A stretch of 64,000 bases of DNA from Desulfurococcus amylolyticus Z-533 (GTDB taxonomy: Archaea; Thermoproteota; Thermoprotei_A; Sulfolobales; Desulfurococcaceae). Each line of letters opens with the position of its first letter. The stretch's first letter is position 1. A program made the position numbers and the translations under genes. The notes under the pieces were generated by a model. It did no database searches and was not told the origin of the DNA. It worked only from the letters and a program-made list of their open reading frames with translations. The stretch spans positions 266,087 through 330,086 of the forward strand of contig NZ_KI911318.1 in assembly GCF_000513855.1 (NCBI RefSeq), written 5' to 3'. Shown piece by piece: positions 8,954 through 16,701 of this stretch.

Positions 8954-9730
8954 TCACCTCTTAAATACCCACTCCCTGCTCTTATACTTAAGGGATAGTT
9001 CCTCGGTAAGCCTCAACTCGTTTTCACTGTATTCATCTATGTATATCTCGGCGTTTAATGCCTTCGAGAACCCTTTTAACAATGCCTCGGCAACCTCCTC
9101 TTTGCTGACCCTCCTAGATAATGCTTCTTGAAGCGTGATGACTCTTTCTCTAATGCTTTTCACTCCCTTAGAAACCAGTTTAACTGGGGGAGCTTTCAAC
9201 ACCTTCGACACGGTGTCCAGGTCTGTTGCATACATTAGTGTTCCATGTTGTAGCAGGTATCCTTTTCTCCTTGCCTGGGCGCTGCCCGATATCTTTCTTC
9301 CATTAACCACGATATCGTTGATGGGCATGAATGATGCTTCAACCCCGAATAGCTTTAATGCCTCGATTAATCCCTTGCATATTACTTCATAGCTTTCACG
9401 TACATCGCTGAAGACTCCTCTAGCGGGTGTTACAATACTATATGTTACTTCACCGTTTCTATCATGGTATACCGAGCCCCCACCACTGATCCTCCTCGTT
9501 ACATCTATCCCGTGTAATGACGCATAATCCATATCCACCGATTCCTCTATTTTCTGGAAATACCCTATGGTTACAGCCGAGGGGTCGAAGACGTAGAGCC
9601 TCAGCGTATCAGGTATCTCTTCCCGCATCCTAAGATTAAGCAATGCCTCATCCATTCCCATATTGAAAAATGCCGATCCGCCATCTAGATCGATTATTAC
9701 TCTAAGCCTCATGGCAGCTATCCCGGGCAT
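8954..9730 (-). CDS. lplA: Lipoate-protein ligase catalytic subunit LplA
   Basis: Attaches lipoate or octanoate to lysines of lipoyl-domain proteins such as GcvH. The 258-residue sequence contains the family motifs RRISGGGSVYHD (residues about 78-89) and GRKISGSAQARRKG with the following LLQHGTL (about 147-170), which hold lipoyl-AMP. It lacks the C-terminal domain of the bacterial enzyme, supplied here by lplB. The ATG at 9730 would be nearly leaderless. An alternative ATG at 9712 (MRLRVIID) follows GGGAT and may be the true start. Divergent from two radical-SAM genes that probably make lipoyl groups in place. Confidence 0.9.
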   Translation of the reverse strand: MPGIAAMRLRVIIDLDGGSAFFNMGMDEALLNLRMREEIPDTLRLYVFDPSAVTIGYFQKIEESVDMDYASLHGIDVTRRISGGGSVYHDRNGEVTYSIVTPARGVFSDVRESYEVICKGLIEALKLFGVEASFMPINDIVVNGRKISGSAQARRKGYLLQHGTLMYATDLDTVSKVLKAPPVKLVSKGVKSIRERVITLQEALSRRVSKEEVAEALLKGFSKALNAEIYIDEYSENELRLTEELSLKYKSREWVFKR

Positions 9731-9752
9731 TACTTTGTAACATGGTTATCTG

Positions 9753-9760
9753 TATTTATA
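9753..9760. promoter_or_regulatory. Shared TATA element of the divergent lipoate operons
   Basis: TATTTATA reads as TATAAATA on the opposite strand. It sits about 23 bases from the lplA ATG on one side and about 39 from the preferred start of the first radical-SAM gene on the other. One symmetric element could thus recruit the transcription machinery for both directions. The forward transcript would have a short leader containing GGTG before the ATG at 9799. Prediction from spacing only. Confidence 0.4.
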
Positions 9761-9798
9761 GTGTTATTTTAATTTTAAATTTAAGGTGTGAAATAGCA

Positions 9799-10722
9799 AT
9801 GTTGGTCAGGGCATCAATAGGTACGCTTGCAAAGCTCGGGTTAGCAGATATAAAGATTATTGATGAACCTAGAACAGCATACTTTCTTCAATACTCTGAA
9901 AACGGATGCCTCGGTAAATGCAGGTTCTGTAATCAGTCGAGAAGCTCGAGAGCTGGTAAAGACTGGCTTGGCAAGGTGACTTGGCCACCCGTGGAGTTAG
10001 CCACTGTATTGGATTCATGGCGGGACGTCTTCGACCGCGTGTGCTTCCAGACAATTATTAAGCAGGGATTTATCGAGGAAGCCCGTGTCTTTATACGTGA
10101 AATAACCCGAGTAAGCGATCTCCCTGTATCACTGGCTATAACACCTGTCTCCAAGAGTATTCTAAGGGAATTCAAGGAGCTAGGTGTAGATAAGCTTGGA
10201 GTAGGCCTTGACACCGTTACAGAGGAATTGTTTACTAAATGGGGGAAACCCTACGCGTGGAGGATCTACTGGAGGTTCATTGAGGAAGCCGTCGACGTAT
10301 TTGGAGAGGGGAATGTTTATGTACACATCATCGTAGGTCTGGGCGAGAGCCTCAGAGAAGCCCTTGAAACCATTATAAAAATATACTCGAAGGGGGCTCG
10401 GGTCGCGTTATTCAACTACTTTGACTCAAGTAACATGAAGAGTATTGATAAAAGATACTATAGGATAATCCAGTTAGCAGTAGAGCTCATTGAAAACGGG
10501 GAAGACCCATTAGAGTACATTGATCTAGACTCCATGAGGTTTAAACAACAGCCAGGAATAGACGTCTATGAGGCATTATATACAAGGGGATGTCCCGGTT
10601 GTAATAGGCCGTTTTACACAGACCTACCCAGAGTAATATATAACTTCCCCTCACGTAAAATCCTTGAAAAACACAGAAATGAAATAATGAGAGAGTTGGA
10701 GAGCATAGGTGTTAAGGCTTGA
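9799..10722 (+). CDS. Radical-SAM lipoyl synthase component (LipS1/LipS2 pair, first gene)
   Basis: Radical-SAM protein with the cluster motif CLGKCRFC near residues 36-43 and a second conserved Cys pair at the C-terminus (RGCPGCNRPFY) that could bind an auxiliary iron-sulfur cluster donating sulfur. The partner gene overlaps its end by 4 bases, and both face lplA/lplB. This is the layout of the LipS1/LipS2 system, in which two radical-SAM proteins jointly insert the two sulfurs into octanoyl groups. Which of the two is LipS1 cannot be settled here. The longest frame opens at 9742. ATG 9799 is preferred because GGTGTGA precedes it and the upstream part is promoter. Confidence 0.8.
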   Translation: MLVRASIGTLAKLGLADIKIIDEPRTAYFLQYSENGCLGKCRFCNQSRSSRAGKDWLGKVTWPPVELATVLDSWRDVFDRVCFQTIIKQGFIEEARVFIREITRVSDLPVSLAITPVSKSILREFKELGVDKLGVGLDTVTEELFTKWGKPYAWRIYWRFIEEAVDVFGEGNVYVHIIVGLGESLREALETIIKIYSKGARVALFNYFDSSNMKSIDKRYYRIIQLAVELIENGEDPLEYIDLDSMRFKQQPGIDVYEALYTRGCPGCNRPFYTDLPRVIYNFPSRKILEKHRNEIMRELESIGVKA

Positions 10723-11576
10723 AGTATTTCATGCATTTAAGAAAATTTACAACCGTATCTATAACGGGCCCAGCCTGCATGTTAAACTGTAGGTTTTGTA
10801 GGGGCCGCTACCTTAAAAACATGGTTGACCTAAGTAAAGGCGATCCAGGGAAAACACTTAGAGAATTATTTGAGTCAGGAGTTAGAGGTATATTGGTAAG
10901 CGGGGGATTCACCAGAGAAGGACGTTTACCAATCGAGGGATACGTTGACTATTTGAGGGATGGTAAAAGGAAATATGGCTTCATCTATAATGCTCACCTA
11001 GGGCTACAGAAGAACATTGAGCTCCTTAATTCACTCAAGAGACTAATAGATGTAATAGACTTCGAGTTCACGCTTAGCAATTACATAATAAAATACATTA
11101 GAGGGCTGAATCTCAGTGGCGACAGTTACATTGAAACCCTAAATAAAATGATTGAGGCTGGGTTACACGTTGTCCCACATATATATCTCTGGCATCCAGG
11201 TTTCACGATAGATATATTCACCAGGGAAATCAAAGTTATTGAGGAGTATGGATTAAGGGAGATCACGCTACTAGTATACATACCTGAATCAAGGAATATT
11301 GCTCTACCTAGTACGGACACGCTGATAAATAACTTACGCTATGCGAGGAAAGTATTCGGTGGGAAAATATATCTTGGATGTATGAGGCCCCACCCAGTTA
11401 AAAATAATCTGGATAAAGTTGCCGTTGAAGAGGAATTGGTTGAAAGAATCGCGAACCCGGTGCACAAGTTAATAAGCGATAAATCTGAATTATATGATGC
11501 CTGCTGCTCGCTACCGGAACACCTTTTAAGCGGCTTTAAATTAGAACTGGATCAACGGGGACAATCATCATATTGA
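10719..11576 (+). CDS. Radical-SAM lipoyl synthase component (LipS1/LipS2 pair, second gene)
   Basis: Second radical-SAM protein of the pair, 285 residues, with cluster motif CMLNCRFC near residues 19-26 and C-terminal cysteines at CMRPHP (about 226) and DACCSLP (about 261), candidates for an auxiliary cluster. Translation is coupled to the preceding gene by a 4-base overlap (TTGA, with TTG as start). Together with lplA/lplB it suggests octanoyl or lipoyl attachment followed by sulfur insertion on the protein. The residue-level match is to the family as known from Thermococcus-type archaea. The exact sulfur position handled by each subunit is not deduced here. Confidence 0.8.
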   Translation: MKYFMHLRKFTTVSITGPACMLNCRFCRGRYLKNMVDLSKGDPGKTLRELFESGVRGILVSGGFTREGRLPIEGYVDYLRDGKRKYGFIYNAHLGLQKNIELLNSLKRLIDVIDFEFTLSNYIIKYIRGLNLSGDSYIETLNKMIEAGLHVVPHIYLWHPGFTIDIFTREIKVIEEYGLREITLLVYIPESRNIALPSTDTLINNLRYARKVFGGKIYLGCMRPHPVKNNLDKVAVEEELVERIANPVHKLISDKSELYDACCSLPEHLLSGFKLELDQRGQSSY

Positions 11577-11625
11577 TATCTGTAGAGCTATATGAATCCT
11601 TACAAAATCATCTCCCTGACCTCCT

Positions 11626-11645
11626 CCCCGCCCTAAAGGGCGGGG
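11626..11645. repeat. CCCCGCCCT hairpin, IS605-type end or terminator
   Basis: Perfect stem CCCCGCCCT-AA-AGGGCGGGG, followed by CTTTC. This sequence style is familiar from the subterminal hairpins of IS200/IS605-family elements in archaea, and a decayed TnpB tail lies 1.6 kb away. It also sits 50 bases after the lipoate operon, so it could simply end transcription. It marks the left edge of a G+C-rich block. Confidence 0.6.
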
Positions 11646-11669
11646 CTTTCGGTTGTAAAGCAGATAAAG

Positions 11670-13127
11670 CTAAGACGTGATCCACCAGCTATAGCTATTG
11701 CTCCACAAAAGGACGGCCATCGTGACGTTCGTGCTGTCGCCGGTGTTCAGCTCCATGTACATCGAGTGATATACCACCATTGGCAGGTATCCATAAGGCT
11801 TGTTAGGGTCTAAGTATCCAAAGCTACTCGGCACGACCGTAAATAACACATCGTTCAGCCGGTCCTCAGGCCATCCCCCTCTTTCAACTATGTGTCTCAC
11901 TCTGACCATACCTAAATACGGGTCTGTTAAGTCCATCCACGTATAGTATGGCGCGTTTGGCTCTGTAAAACCTGTCGAGTATTCAATAGTAGCAGAAAAG
12001 CCTATGCCTGATGAGATGGTGTAGGTTATTACCCTCTGCGAGCCGACGTTCTTACCCCAGTCGTCCAGCACTTGACCAGGATAGGCGTCAGTCTTCCAGT
12101 GTATTACGGTTTCAAATACTCTTGGGTAGTGGTTGATTGTAGACCGCCCACAAGTGGTCTGGTAACCCTTACCCGAGTGAACAGCATATGCGTAAAACAC
12201 GTGGTACAGAGTGCCGATGGCCGACGTAAAGTTCCCGTAGTAATATCGGATGTAAAATGACTGGTAGCCTGTGAGTTCTCCACACACTCTCCCCCTCGTG
12301 TAGTTTGTGATCCAGCCAACGGTGCCCAGCGGAACCATGCCGCTAGGCCCCTCCTTAATCGACGTTGATGGAACAAGGTCTCTAGGCAAGAGAGGCGCGA
12401 GCCTGGTGAACACGCTGTCGGGTAAGTAGGCCTTCAATACGAAGATCACCACGCTGGCTGCGTTGTTTTCGTCCAGGTTTTCAATTATTACAGTGCCCGG
12501 GGGCCTCGTGTAGTAGGCCACGGCATCCGCGCTAACTACCGCTGGGTGCAGTCTGCAACCACCGGGCTTCTCGCCTTCTCTAGGTTGCCATAGAGCCTCG
12601 TCGCTTGGGTCGCACACTATTACCGGTTGGTAGGTCTTGCCGTAGACCTGTGAGAGTACTTTGAAGACTGAGGCGTGAGCGTCTAGCACTAAATGGTCCC
12701 GCGCCTTTGTATCCTTGTTGACGAGCACGATTATGTAGTTGGAGGCTTTGTCGAGCAGCCTTGTAAGCACGTAGTAGTAGTTTAGGGGCTTGAGTCCCGC
12801 ATCCCGCGTATTGATTACTACGACTGAGTTGTCCTCAAGCTTAGTCGCTCTTGCTAAGCCCTCTTCTAGCGGTATATAGGTGAGCTGTATGCCCAATGAC
12901 TTGAAGAGTCGCTGTACACTACTCGGGATGCTTCCAACAACGTAGAACTTAACTAGGCTGTTTATCCCCAACAAGTCGTAAGACCGCGACCCTCCAGCAA
13001 CCGCGCTACTAAATGTTTGAACGTGGTACCCGTAAAGTACTGGGGCGATTACGAGAACGGAGATCAGCAACGCTGCTGTTAGCGCTACGTGCTCGGCCGG
13101 CTTTTTCAAACGCGGACCCCCTATCAT
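11670..13127 (-). CDS. Hypothetical secreted or membrane-anchored protein
   Basis: A 485-residue protein not recognised. One N-terminal hydrophobic segment (about residues 13-33) suggests secretion or anchoring, and the remainder is hydrophilic, with many Asn-X-Ser/Thr glycosylation sites in its C-terminal half (for example NYTRG, NFTSA, NVTMA) and four scattered cysteines in CDPSD, GGCRL, RVCGE, TTCGR, possible disulfides. Residues 50-160 look like an alternating alpha/beta domain. Base and codon use is much richer in G+C than neighbouring genes. It lies between an IS-like hairpin and a TnpB remnant, so it is probably acquired. ATG at 13127 is the only good start. Confidence 0.6.
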   Translation of the reverse strand: MIGGPRLKKPAEHVALTAALLISVLVIAPVLYGYHVQTFSSAVAGGSRSYDLLGINSLVKFYVVGSIPSSVQRLFKSLGIQLTYIPLEEGLARATKLEDNSVVVINTRDAGLKPLNYYYVLTRLLDKASNYIIVLVNKDTKARDHLVLDAHASVFKVLSQVYGKTYQPVIVCDPSDEALWQPREGEKPGGCRLHPAVVSADAVAYYTRPPGTVIIENLDENNAASVVIFVLKAYLPDSVFTRLAPLLPRDLVPSTSIKEGPSGMVPLGTVGWITNYTRGRVCGELTGYQSFYIRYYYGNFTSAIGTLYHVFYAYAVHSGKGYQTTCGRSTINHYPRVFETVIHWKTDAYPGQVLDDWGKNVGSQRVITYTISSGIGFSATIEYSTGFTEPNAPYYTWMDLTDPYLGMVRVRHIVERGGWPEDRLNDVLFTVVPSSFGYLDPNKPYGYLPMVVYHSMYMELNTGDSTNVTMAVLLWSNSYSWWITS

Positions 13128-13205
13128 ACTATCTTTTTCCCCTTAAAAGCATTGTTCTACCTCTGTCTCAAATTTCCGTGCACCTATTACTAATTTTAGA
13201 TTAAG

Positions 13206-13400
13206 GTGCCTCTAGGCGGCACGGTAAATCCGAGGAACACGTTTAGGCTCCGCCCGGTTCACGGCTCGGAGATCGCCTACGAGAACGGGTCTAGGGTTGG
13301 GAGGTGCACTAGGGGCGGCGAGTACTGGCACAGGGACGTGGTAGCTGTGTGGAACCTACTCAGAGCCCCGCGGGGCGGTGGGCTCGACCGCCGCCAATGA
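13206..13400 (+). pseudogene. Decayed C-terminal fragment of TnpB (IS605/IS607 OrfB)
   Basis: About 64 residues resembling the end of a TnpB RNA-guided nuclease. It contains the region before the zinc finger (VNPRNT), a degenerate finger, and the third RuvC motif HRDVVAVWNLL with its catalytic Asp. Finger cysteines are partly lost: the expected CP pair reads LRPVHG, and the second pair reads CTRGGE, with Gly for Cys. No upstream TnpB sequence remains, because a stop precedes it at once. Together with the hairpin at 11626 it marks the remains of a transposon. The 13.13-13.50 kb stretch holds nothing else I can support. Confidence 0.7.
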
Positions 13401-13501
13401 ACCCACACGGGTACCCAGAGCCCTGTGGGCGAGGCGGATGTCCCTAGATGGGATCACGGACTCGTATAAAATGATTGGAGTGAACATCTAGGGGCAAACG
13501 G

Positions 13502-13984
13502 CTACGAGGCTGTGAGGAAGTCCTGGATCCTCTTTCTTAGCTCCTCAATTCTCTTGATCGTGTTGAAGAGGGGCCTGTGAGCTAGGATACTCATCGATGC
13601 GGCTATAGCTGTTGTCAGCGCGAGGAAGCCTATGATGAAGATGTAGCCGGTGCTCACGAGAGTTGAGGCTGCCTTGCTGGCTTGCGCTATGACAGGGTTT
13701 TCAACGGTGTTTGTCTGGGTCACCGTCATCGTCTGCGTGAGCGTTGAGTTGTGCCTGACCGTGATGGTCTGCGTCAGGGTCGACGTCACCGTGGATGTCA
13801 ATGTGGTTGTGGCGGTCGTCGTCTTCGTGACCGTGAACGTGGTAGTAGTCGGAGGGAACGTGACAATGTTCCCGGAGGGCGGGTTTACTGTGACCCCTTG
13901 GTAGCACGTCCTCGGTGGGGGTAGAAGACAACGATCCAGATACTCGGGGTGTTGGTGACGATCGGATGAAGTAGGAGACACCAT
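13502..13984 (-). pseudogene. Orphan Thr-rich stalk and membrane anchor of a surface protein
   Basis: The frame encodes a roughly 75-residue Thr-rich stretch with repeated TVT/TLT units (residues about 40-100). A strong membrane segment (IFIIGFLALTTAIAASMSI) and a basic tail (RIEELRKRIQDFLTAS) follow. This is the usual C-terminal anchor of large S-layer-associated or substrate-binding proteins in Crenarchaeota, with the Thr stalk probably O-glycosylated. The extracellular domain expected in front is missing. The first 35 residues read out of a junction with unrelated DNA, so I call it a truncated gene. Strong G+C bias fits the acquired block. Confidence 0.55.
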
Positions 13985-14066
13985 GCTGTGCTAGAAAACC
14001 CTTGGTCATTTCAGCATAATCATTAGCTAGGATGAAAATCTCTATCCTGCTGTAATATTTCTCCAT
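13966..14066 (-). pseudogene. Truncated gene following the Lsm gene
   Basis: The first 30-40 residues from ATG 14066 (MEKYYSRIEIFILANDYAEM and on through FLAQHGVSYFI) have native base composition, a ribosome-binding-like AAGGAAAG upstream and a beta-alpha pattern like the start of a glutaredoxin/thioredoxin-fold protein, although no CxxC is present. It begins 16 bases after the Lsm stop on the same strand, so it was probably the second gene of that operon. Beyond about 13970 the frame enters the G+C-rich block and becomes meaningless His/Asp-rich sequence. The gene is therefore cut by the insertion. Exact breakpoint is uncertain by some tens of bases. Confidence 0.45.
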
Positions 14067-14082
14067 AATATTCTTTCCTTAA

Positions 14083-14364
14083 TCACAGAGTAACCTTGTC
14101 TGGTGCCACTTGTCCATAATTGGTGCTGATGAACTCCACGTGACTGCCTCTTATTATTATCTTACCATATCTCGAAGTTGGTCTACCATCACCACCATAC
14201 TCTGTACAGTCACTCAACACTATATTCATCGTGGGATCTATTAAATCCAGTGTTCCAACATACTCGATGCCACCTTTGATCCTTACAAGCACTACTTGTC
14301 CTTCAGCACTCTTCAATACCTTTAGAGGTGAAGGCGGTCTATAGCCCTTGGACACGTTGCTCAT
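14083..14364 (-). CDS. Lsm (Sm-like archaeal) RNA-binding protein
   Basis: Small RNA-binding protein that forms rings and binds U-rich RNA. The 93 residues carry Sm1 (GQVVLVRIKGGIEYVGTLDL followed by DPTMNIVLSDC) and Sm2 (KIIIRGSHVEFIS), the latter ending in the typical I-I-R-G-S/D pattern. The N-terminal 15 residues are an extension. It is preceded by a striking inverted repeat and followed by a gene cut by an insertion. Recognition of the family is firm; the paralogue number is not assigned. Confidence 0.92.
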   Translation of the reverse strand: MSNVSKGYRPPSPLKVLKSAEGQVVLVRIKGGIEYVGTLDLIDPTMNIVLSDCTEYGGDGRPTSRYGKIIIRGSHVEFISTNYGQVAPDKVTL

Positions 14365-14366
14365 GA

Positions 14367-14407
14367 ATATACACCATGTATTACTAGTTTAATACAATGG
14401 TGTATAT
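14367..14407 (-). promoter_or_regulatory. Large imperfect inverted repeat in the Lsm promoter
   Basis: Left arm ATATACACCATGTATTA (14367-14383) pairs with right arm TAATACAATGGTGTATAT (14390-14407), 17 matching bases with a single-base bulge and a 6-base spacer. Read toward the gene, the distal arm contains the TATA element TTTATATA and the proximal arm ends 2 bases from the Lsm ATG. The repeat therefore spans from TATA box to start codon. It could be an operator for a dimeric regulator, or a 5' hairpin in the transcript that an RNA-binding protein such as Lsm itself might bind. Function is inference. Confidence 0.5.
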
Positions 14408-14453
14408 AAACTTAGTAGTCTTTAAAAGTATTTTCCAGTGGAGATAACGCCCA

Positions 14454-15062
14454 TTATCCACTGCTTGCCTTATTTACTGGTTTACACGTGTAGAATACAT
14501 CTATGTGGACAGCAACCTCCTTGAAGCATTTGTTTATCGATGAGGGAGGAATAGTGTTATGCTTTAAATGTTTAGAGACCACTATTAACCCGTTTTCCTT
14601 GGTCACCCTAATAAACTCATTAACGGCCTTCTCCTTATCAGCTATATTGCCCCATGTAGTGATCGAGACAACTATATCGATGCTTGAATCCCTAACCGGT
14701 ATCTCCTCAGCGTAACCTACTACTGGTATTACACGGTGATCAATGTTTTTCTCAGCAAGTCTCTCTATCATACCGGTGCTCGGGTCTAAACATATATATC
14801 TCCTATATTTATCGATGTTATTCTCCCCGAGATACTCTAGTAATAGCCCTGTACCGCATCCTGCATCGAGTACCAGGGATGAATCTAGTTTTCCATTAAC
14901 TATTTCAACTAATACACTATACTTACTATACTGCTCGCCGCGATATAGTTCATCATATGATGAAGCTGTTACATTATACTTCACCACATCATCTAAACCT
15001 CTATTCATATCTGAATCACGTAGCATGGCATCGTTCTTTATTTTCTCCCACATAATCCTCAA
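14454..15062 (-). CDS. SAM-dependent methyltransferase
   Basis: Class I methyltransferase of unknown substrate, 202 residues. The SAM-binding motif I is LDAGCGTGLLLEYL (about residues 64-77), motif II ICLDPSTGMIE, and the post-II acidic loop VGYAEEIPVRDSSIDIVVSI is a typical Methyltransf_11 pattern. The TTG start at 15060-15062 overlaps the ancestral nucS TGA (15059-15061) as TTGA, so it was translated from the same mRNA as NucS before that gene was broken. ATG at 15053 is an alternative start. Small-molecule or tRNA substrates are both possible. Confidence 0.82.
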   Translation of the reverse strand: MRIMWEKIKNDAMLRDSDMNRGLDDVVKYNVTASSYDELYRGEQYSKYSVLVEIVNGKLDSSLVLDAGCGTGLLLEYLGENNIDKYRRYICLDPSTGMIERLAEKNIDHRVIPVVGYAEEIPVRDSSIDIVVSITTWGNIADKEKAVNEFIRVTKENGLIVVSKHLKHNTIPPSSINKCFKEVAVHIDVFYTCKPVNKASSG

Positions 15063-15436
15063 ACCTGTTTTCTACCATAATCTAAGATGCTCTTTCTATA
15101 TCCTTTCTTAAGAGCCAGCCTATATAGTTCTCGGAGATCCATGAGTTTATACTCTAGCTGTAGTCTCTACAAAGCCTCTATGGCTGAGGGTGAGAATGAT
15201 GGCGCGACGAGTATACCCCTCGGCCTCCTACCGTATTTTGCCTCATATGATTTCACGTAACCGTATAGCTGGAGAACAGCTTCCCTCGATGCGGGAACCC
15301 TTTTTAACTCGACTATAACTGGGCGGCCATTTCCATCTACCCCATATATATCTGCTTGACCGGAACCAAGCTTCTTCTCATCCTCCAGTATCCTGAAGTT
15401 AGGTTCCACTAGCTCTGGAAGAAGCTCATGAAGAGC
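15059..15436 (-). pseudogene. nucS: C-terminal half of split nucS, with an in-frame amber codon
   Basis: Encodes the RecB-like nuclease domain of NucS (EndoMS), the mismatch endonuclease. Homology starts with HELLPELVEPNF at the left edge of the foreign block and runs through GQADIYGVDGNGRP and VIVELKR, keeping the catalytic Asp, Glu and Lys. After SPSAIEAL a TAG (15167-15169) interrupts. The same frame continues RLQLEYKLMDLRELY and onward to a TGA at 15059 that overlaps the methyltransferase start, which shows the ancestral end. The N-terminal part lies at 20.77-21.03 kb. About 50 central residues appear to be missing. Nonfunctional as a whole gene. Confidence 0.85.
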
Positions 15437-16279
15437 CTAGGCGAGAGTATACCCCCGACAGTCATGGGCCACATGAGCCACTACCAGCCCTCCGACTCTC
15501 TCAGGTACTCCCTCGTAGAGAGGACCTACAGGATGGCCTGGAGCACGACAGCACTACCGTCCATCTTCAAGGCCAGCTCGATGATCATAGTTCTCACCCC
15601 CCTTGAAGCTGAGGAGATGGTCACCATGGGCGCCTCACCGGACTTCATGCACTTGTTCCCAGGAGGCCTCGACGACTTCGCGGAGCTCGTGGACAGGGCT
15701 GATGCGAGGTCTTTCAGGGAGAAGTACGGGATACCCGAGGACGCCAGAGTAGTCGCCTACTTGGGGACTGTCGAGTACAGGAAGAACCCCCTGGCCGTTG
15801 CAAAGATCGCGAGGCATTTCAAGGACAGGCGGGACGTCTTCTTCGTGGTAGCTGGTAGACTGGGAGACCAGTGGGAGGAGGTGAAGAGGGCTGTGAGAGG
15901 CCTGAGGAACATTGTGTTGATAGGGGAGTTGAGGGACGATGAGAAGGTGGTGCTGGTCAAGACCTCGTACCTGAACATCATAATGTCGCTGATGGAGGAC
16001 TTCGGTCTCACACAGCTCGAGTTCATGTACGGCGGGGTCCCAGTGGTGACCTCGGCGGTGTACGGGCAGAAGTGGTTAGTGAGGAACGGGGTAGACGGTG
16101 TACACGTCAACGGCCCCGACGACGTGAACGGCGCGGCGAGCGCTATAGAAGCGCTGTTGAAAGACGAGGAGAAGTGGAAGGAGATGTCGAGAAACGCCCG
16201 CAAGAGAGCGCGTGGGTTCCTTTTCAGTAAGTTAATGAGAGAGCTCGTAGAAAGGGCCAGGGCCGCCCTGGGCAAGTAG
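15428..16279 (+). pseudogene. Glycosyltransferase family 4, N-terminally truncated
   Basis: Encodes the C-terminal donor-binding half of a GT4-type glycosyltransferase: YLGTVEYRKNPLAVAKIARH, VVAGRLGDQWEEV, and the conserved EFMYGGVPVVTSAVYGQKW region corresponding to the E-x7-E nucleotide-sugar motif. The usual N-terminal acceptor domain (roughly the first 90-100 residues) is missing. The open frame begins only three bases or so from the junction with nucS, so its ATG (15428) is fortuitous. The remaining 283 residues are uninterrupted. Unlikely to be active by itself. Confidence 0.7.
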
Positions 16280-16346
16280 CCCCCTTTACTTCCGGGCTAA
16301 CCGTTATTTACTGGGGCGGACAATACAAGCGGGGGGAGGGCATGCT

Positions 16347-16701
16347 TTGAGGAGGACTCTGCTGGTCTTCATCTTGCCGAGCCTAGTGTCGCCAATGGCC
16401 AACATGGTCTATGAGGGTGACAGGAGCGTCAGCGGGGCTTTCCTAGAGTCGCTGAAGACGCCGCAGGTCATGGTCAGCTTGATAGGCCTCGGCGAGTTCG
16501 TGGGGACGTTGCTCAGGTTCCTCAGCGGCCTCCTCGCAACCTACATAGGCTCCTCGGCCGCGCTGTGGGCTCTAACGGTGACGGGCTACGCCGTGACGTG
16601 CCTGAGCATACCCCTCCTCGCGTTCACCATCTCGTGGGGGAGGCCATCCTGCTCTACACCGTGGACAGAGTGGGTAAGGGGCTGAGGACGCCGGCCAGGC
16701 T
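16347..16701 (+). pseudogene. MFS transporter fragment with frameshift
   Basis: The N-terminal three membrane segments of a major facilitator transporter. The intersegment motif between segments 2 and 3 is recognisable as LRFLSGLLATYIGS. The frame then breaks at a run of five Gs (16636-16640): adding one base restores EAILLYTVDRVGKGLRTPAR, a conserved cytoplasmic-loop motif of this MFS group. After about 16701 MFS sequence stops and an unrelated gene lies on the opposite strand. TTG 16347 follows GGGGGGAGG. Substrate unknown. Clearly broken twice. Confidence 0.65.

Noticed and set aside
13690-13870. Short tandem-like repeats considered as a CRISPR array
   Set aside because: The repeats are coding TVT/TLT units, with no regular spacers or constant direct repeat. 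No CRISPR or cas gene seen in the window.
13650-13904. Val-rich plus-strand frame opposite the Thr-rich stalk
   Set aside because: Mirror reading of the same low-complexity repeat; no ribosome-binding site or family features.
13701-13965. His/Asp-rich open frame on the minus strand (repeated DDD and HGH runs)
   Set aside because: It is the shifted reading of the Thr-rich stalk repeats; Thr codons ACG/ACC read in another frame give Asp/His patterns. No independent support.
15428-15480. Target-site duplication at the edges of the nucS block
   Set aside because: Comparing the bases around 15420-15440 with 20755-20790 gave no convincing direct or inverted match.
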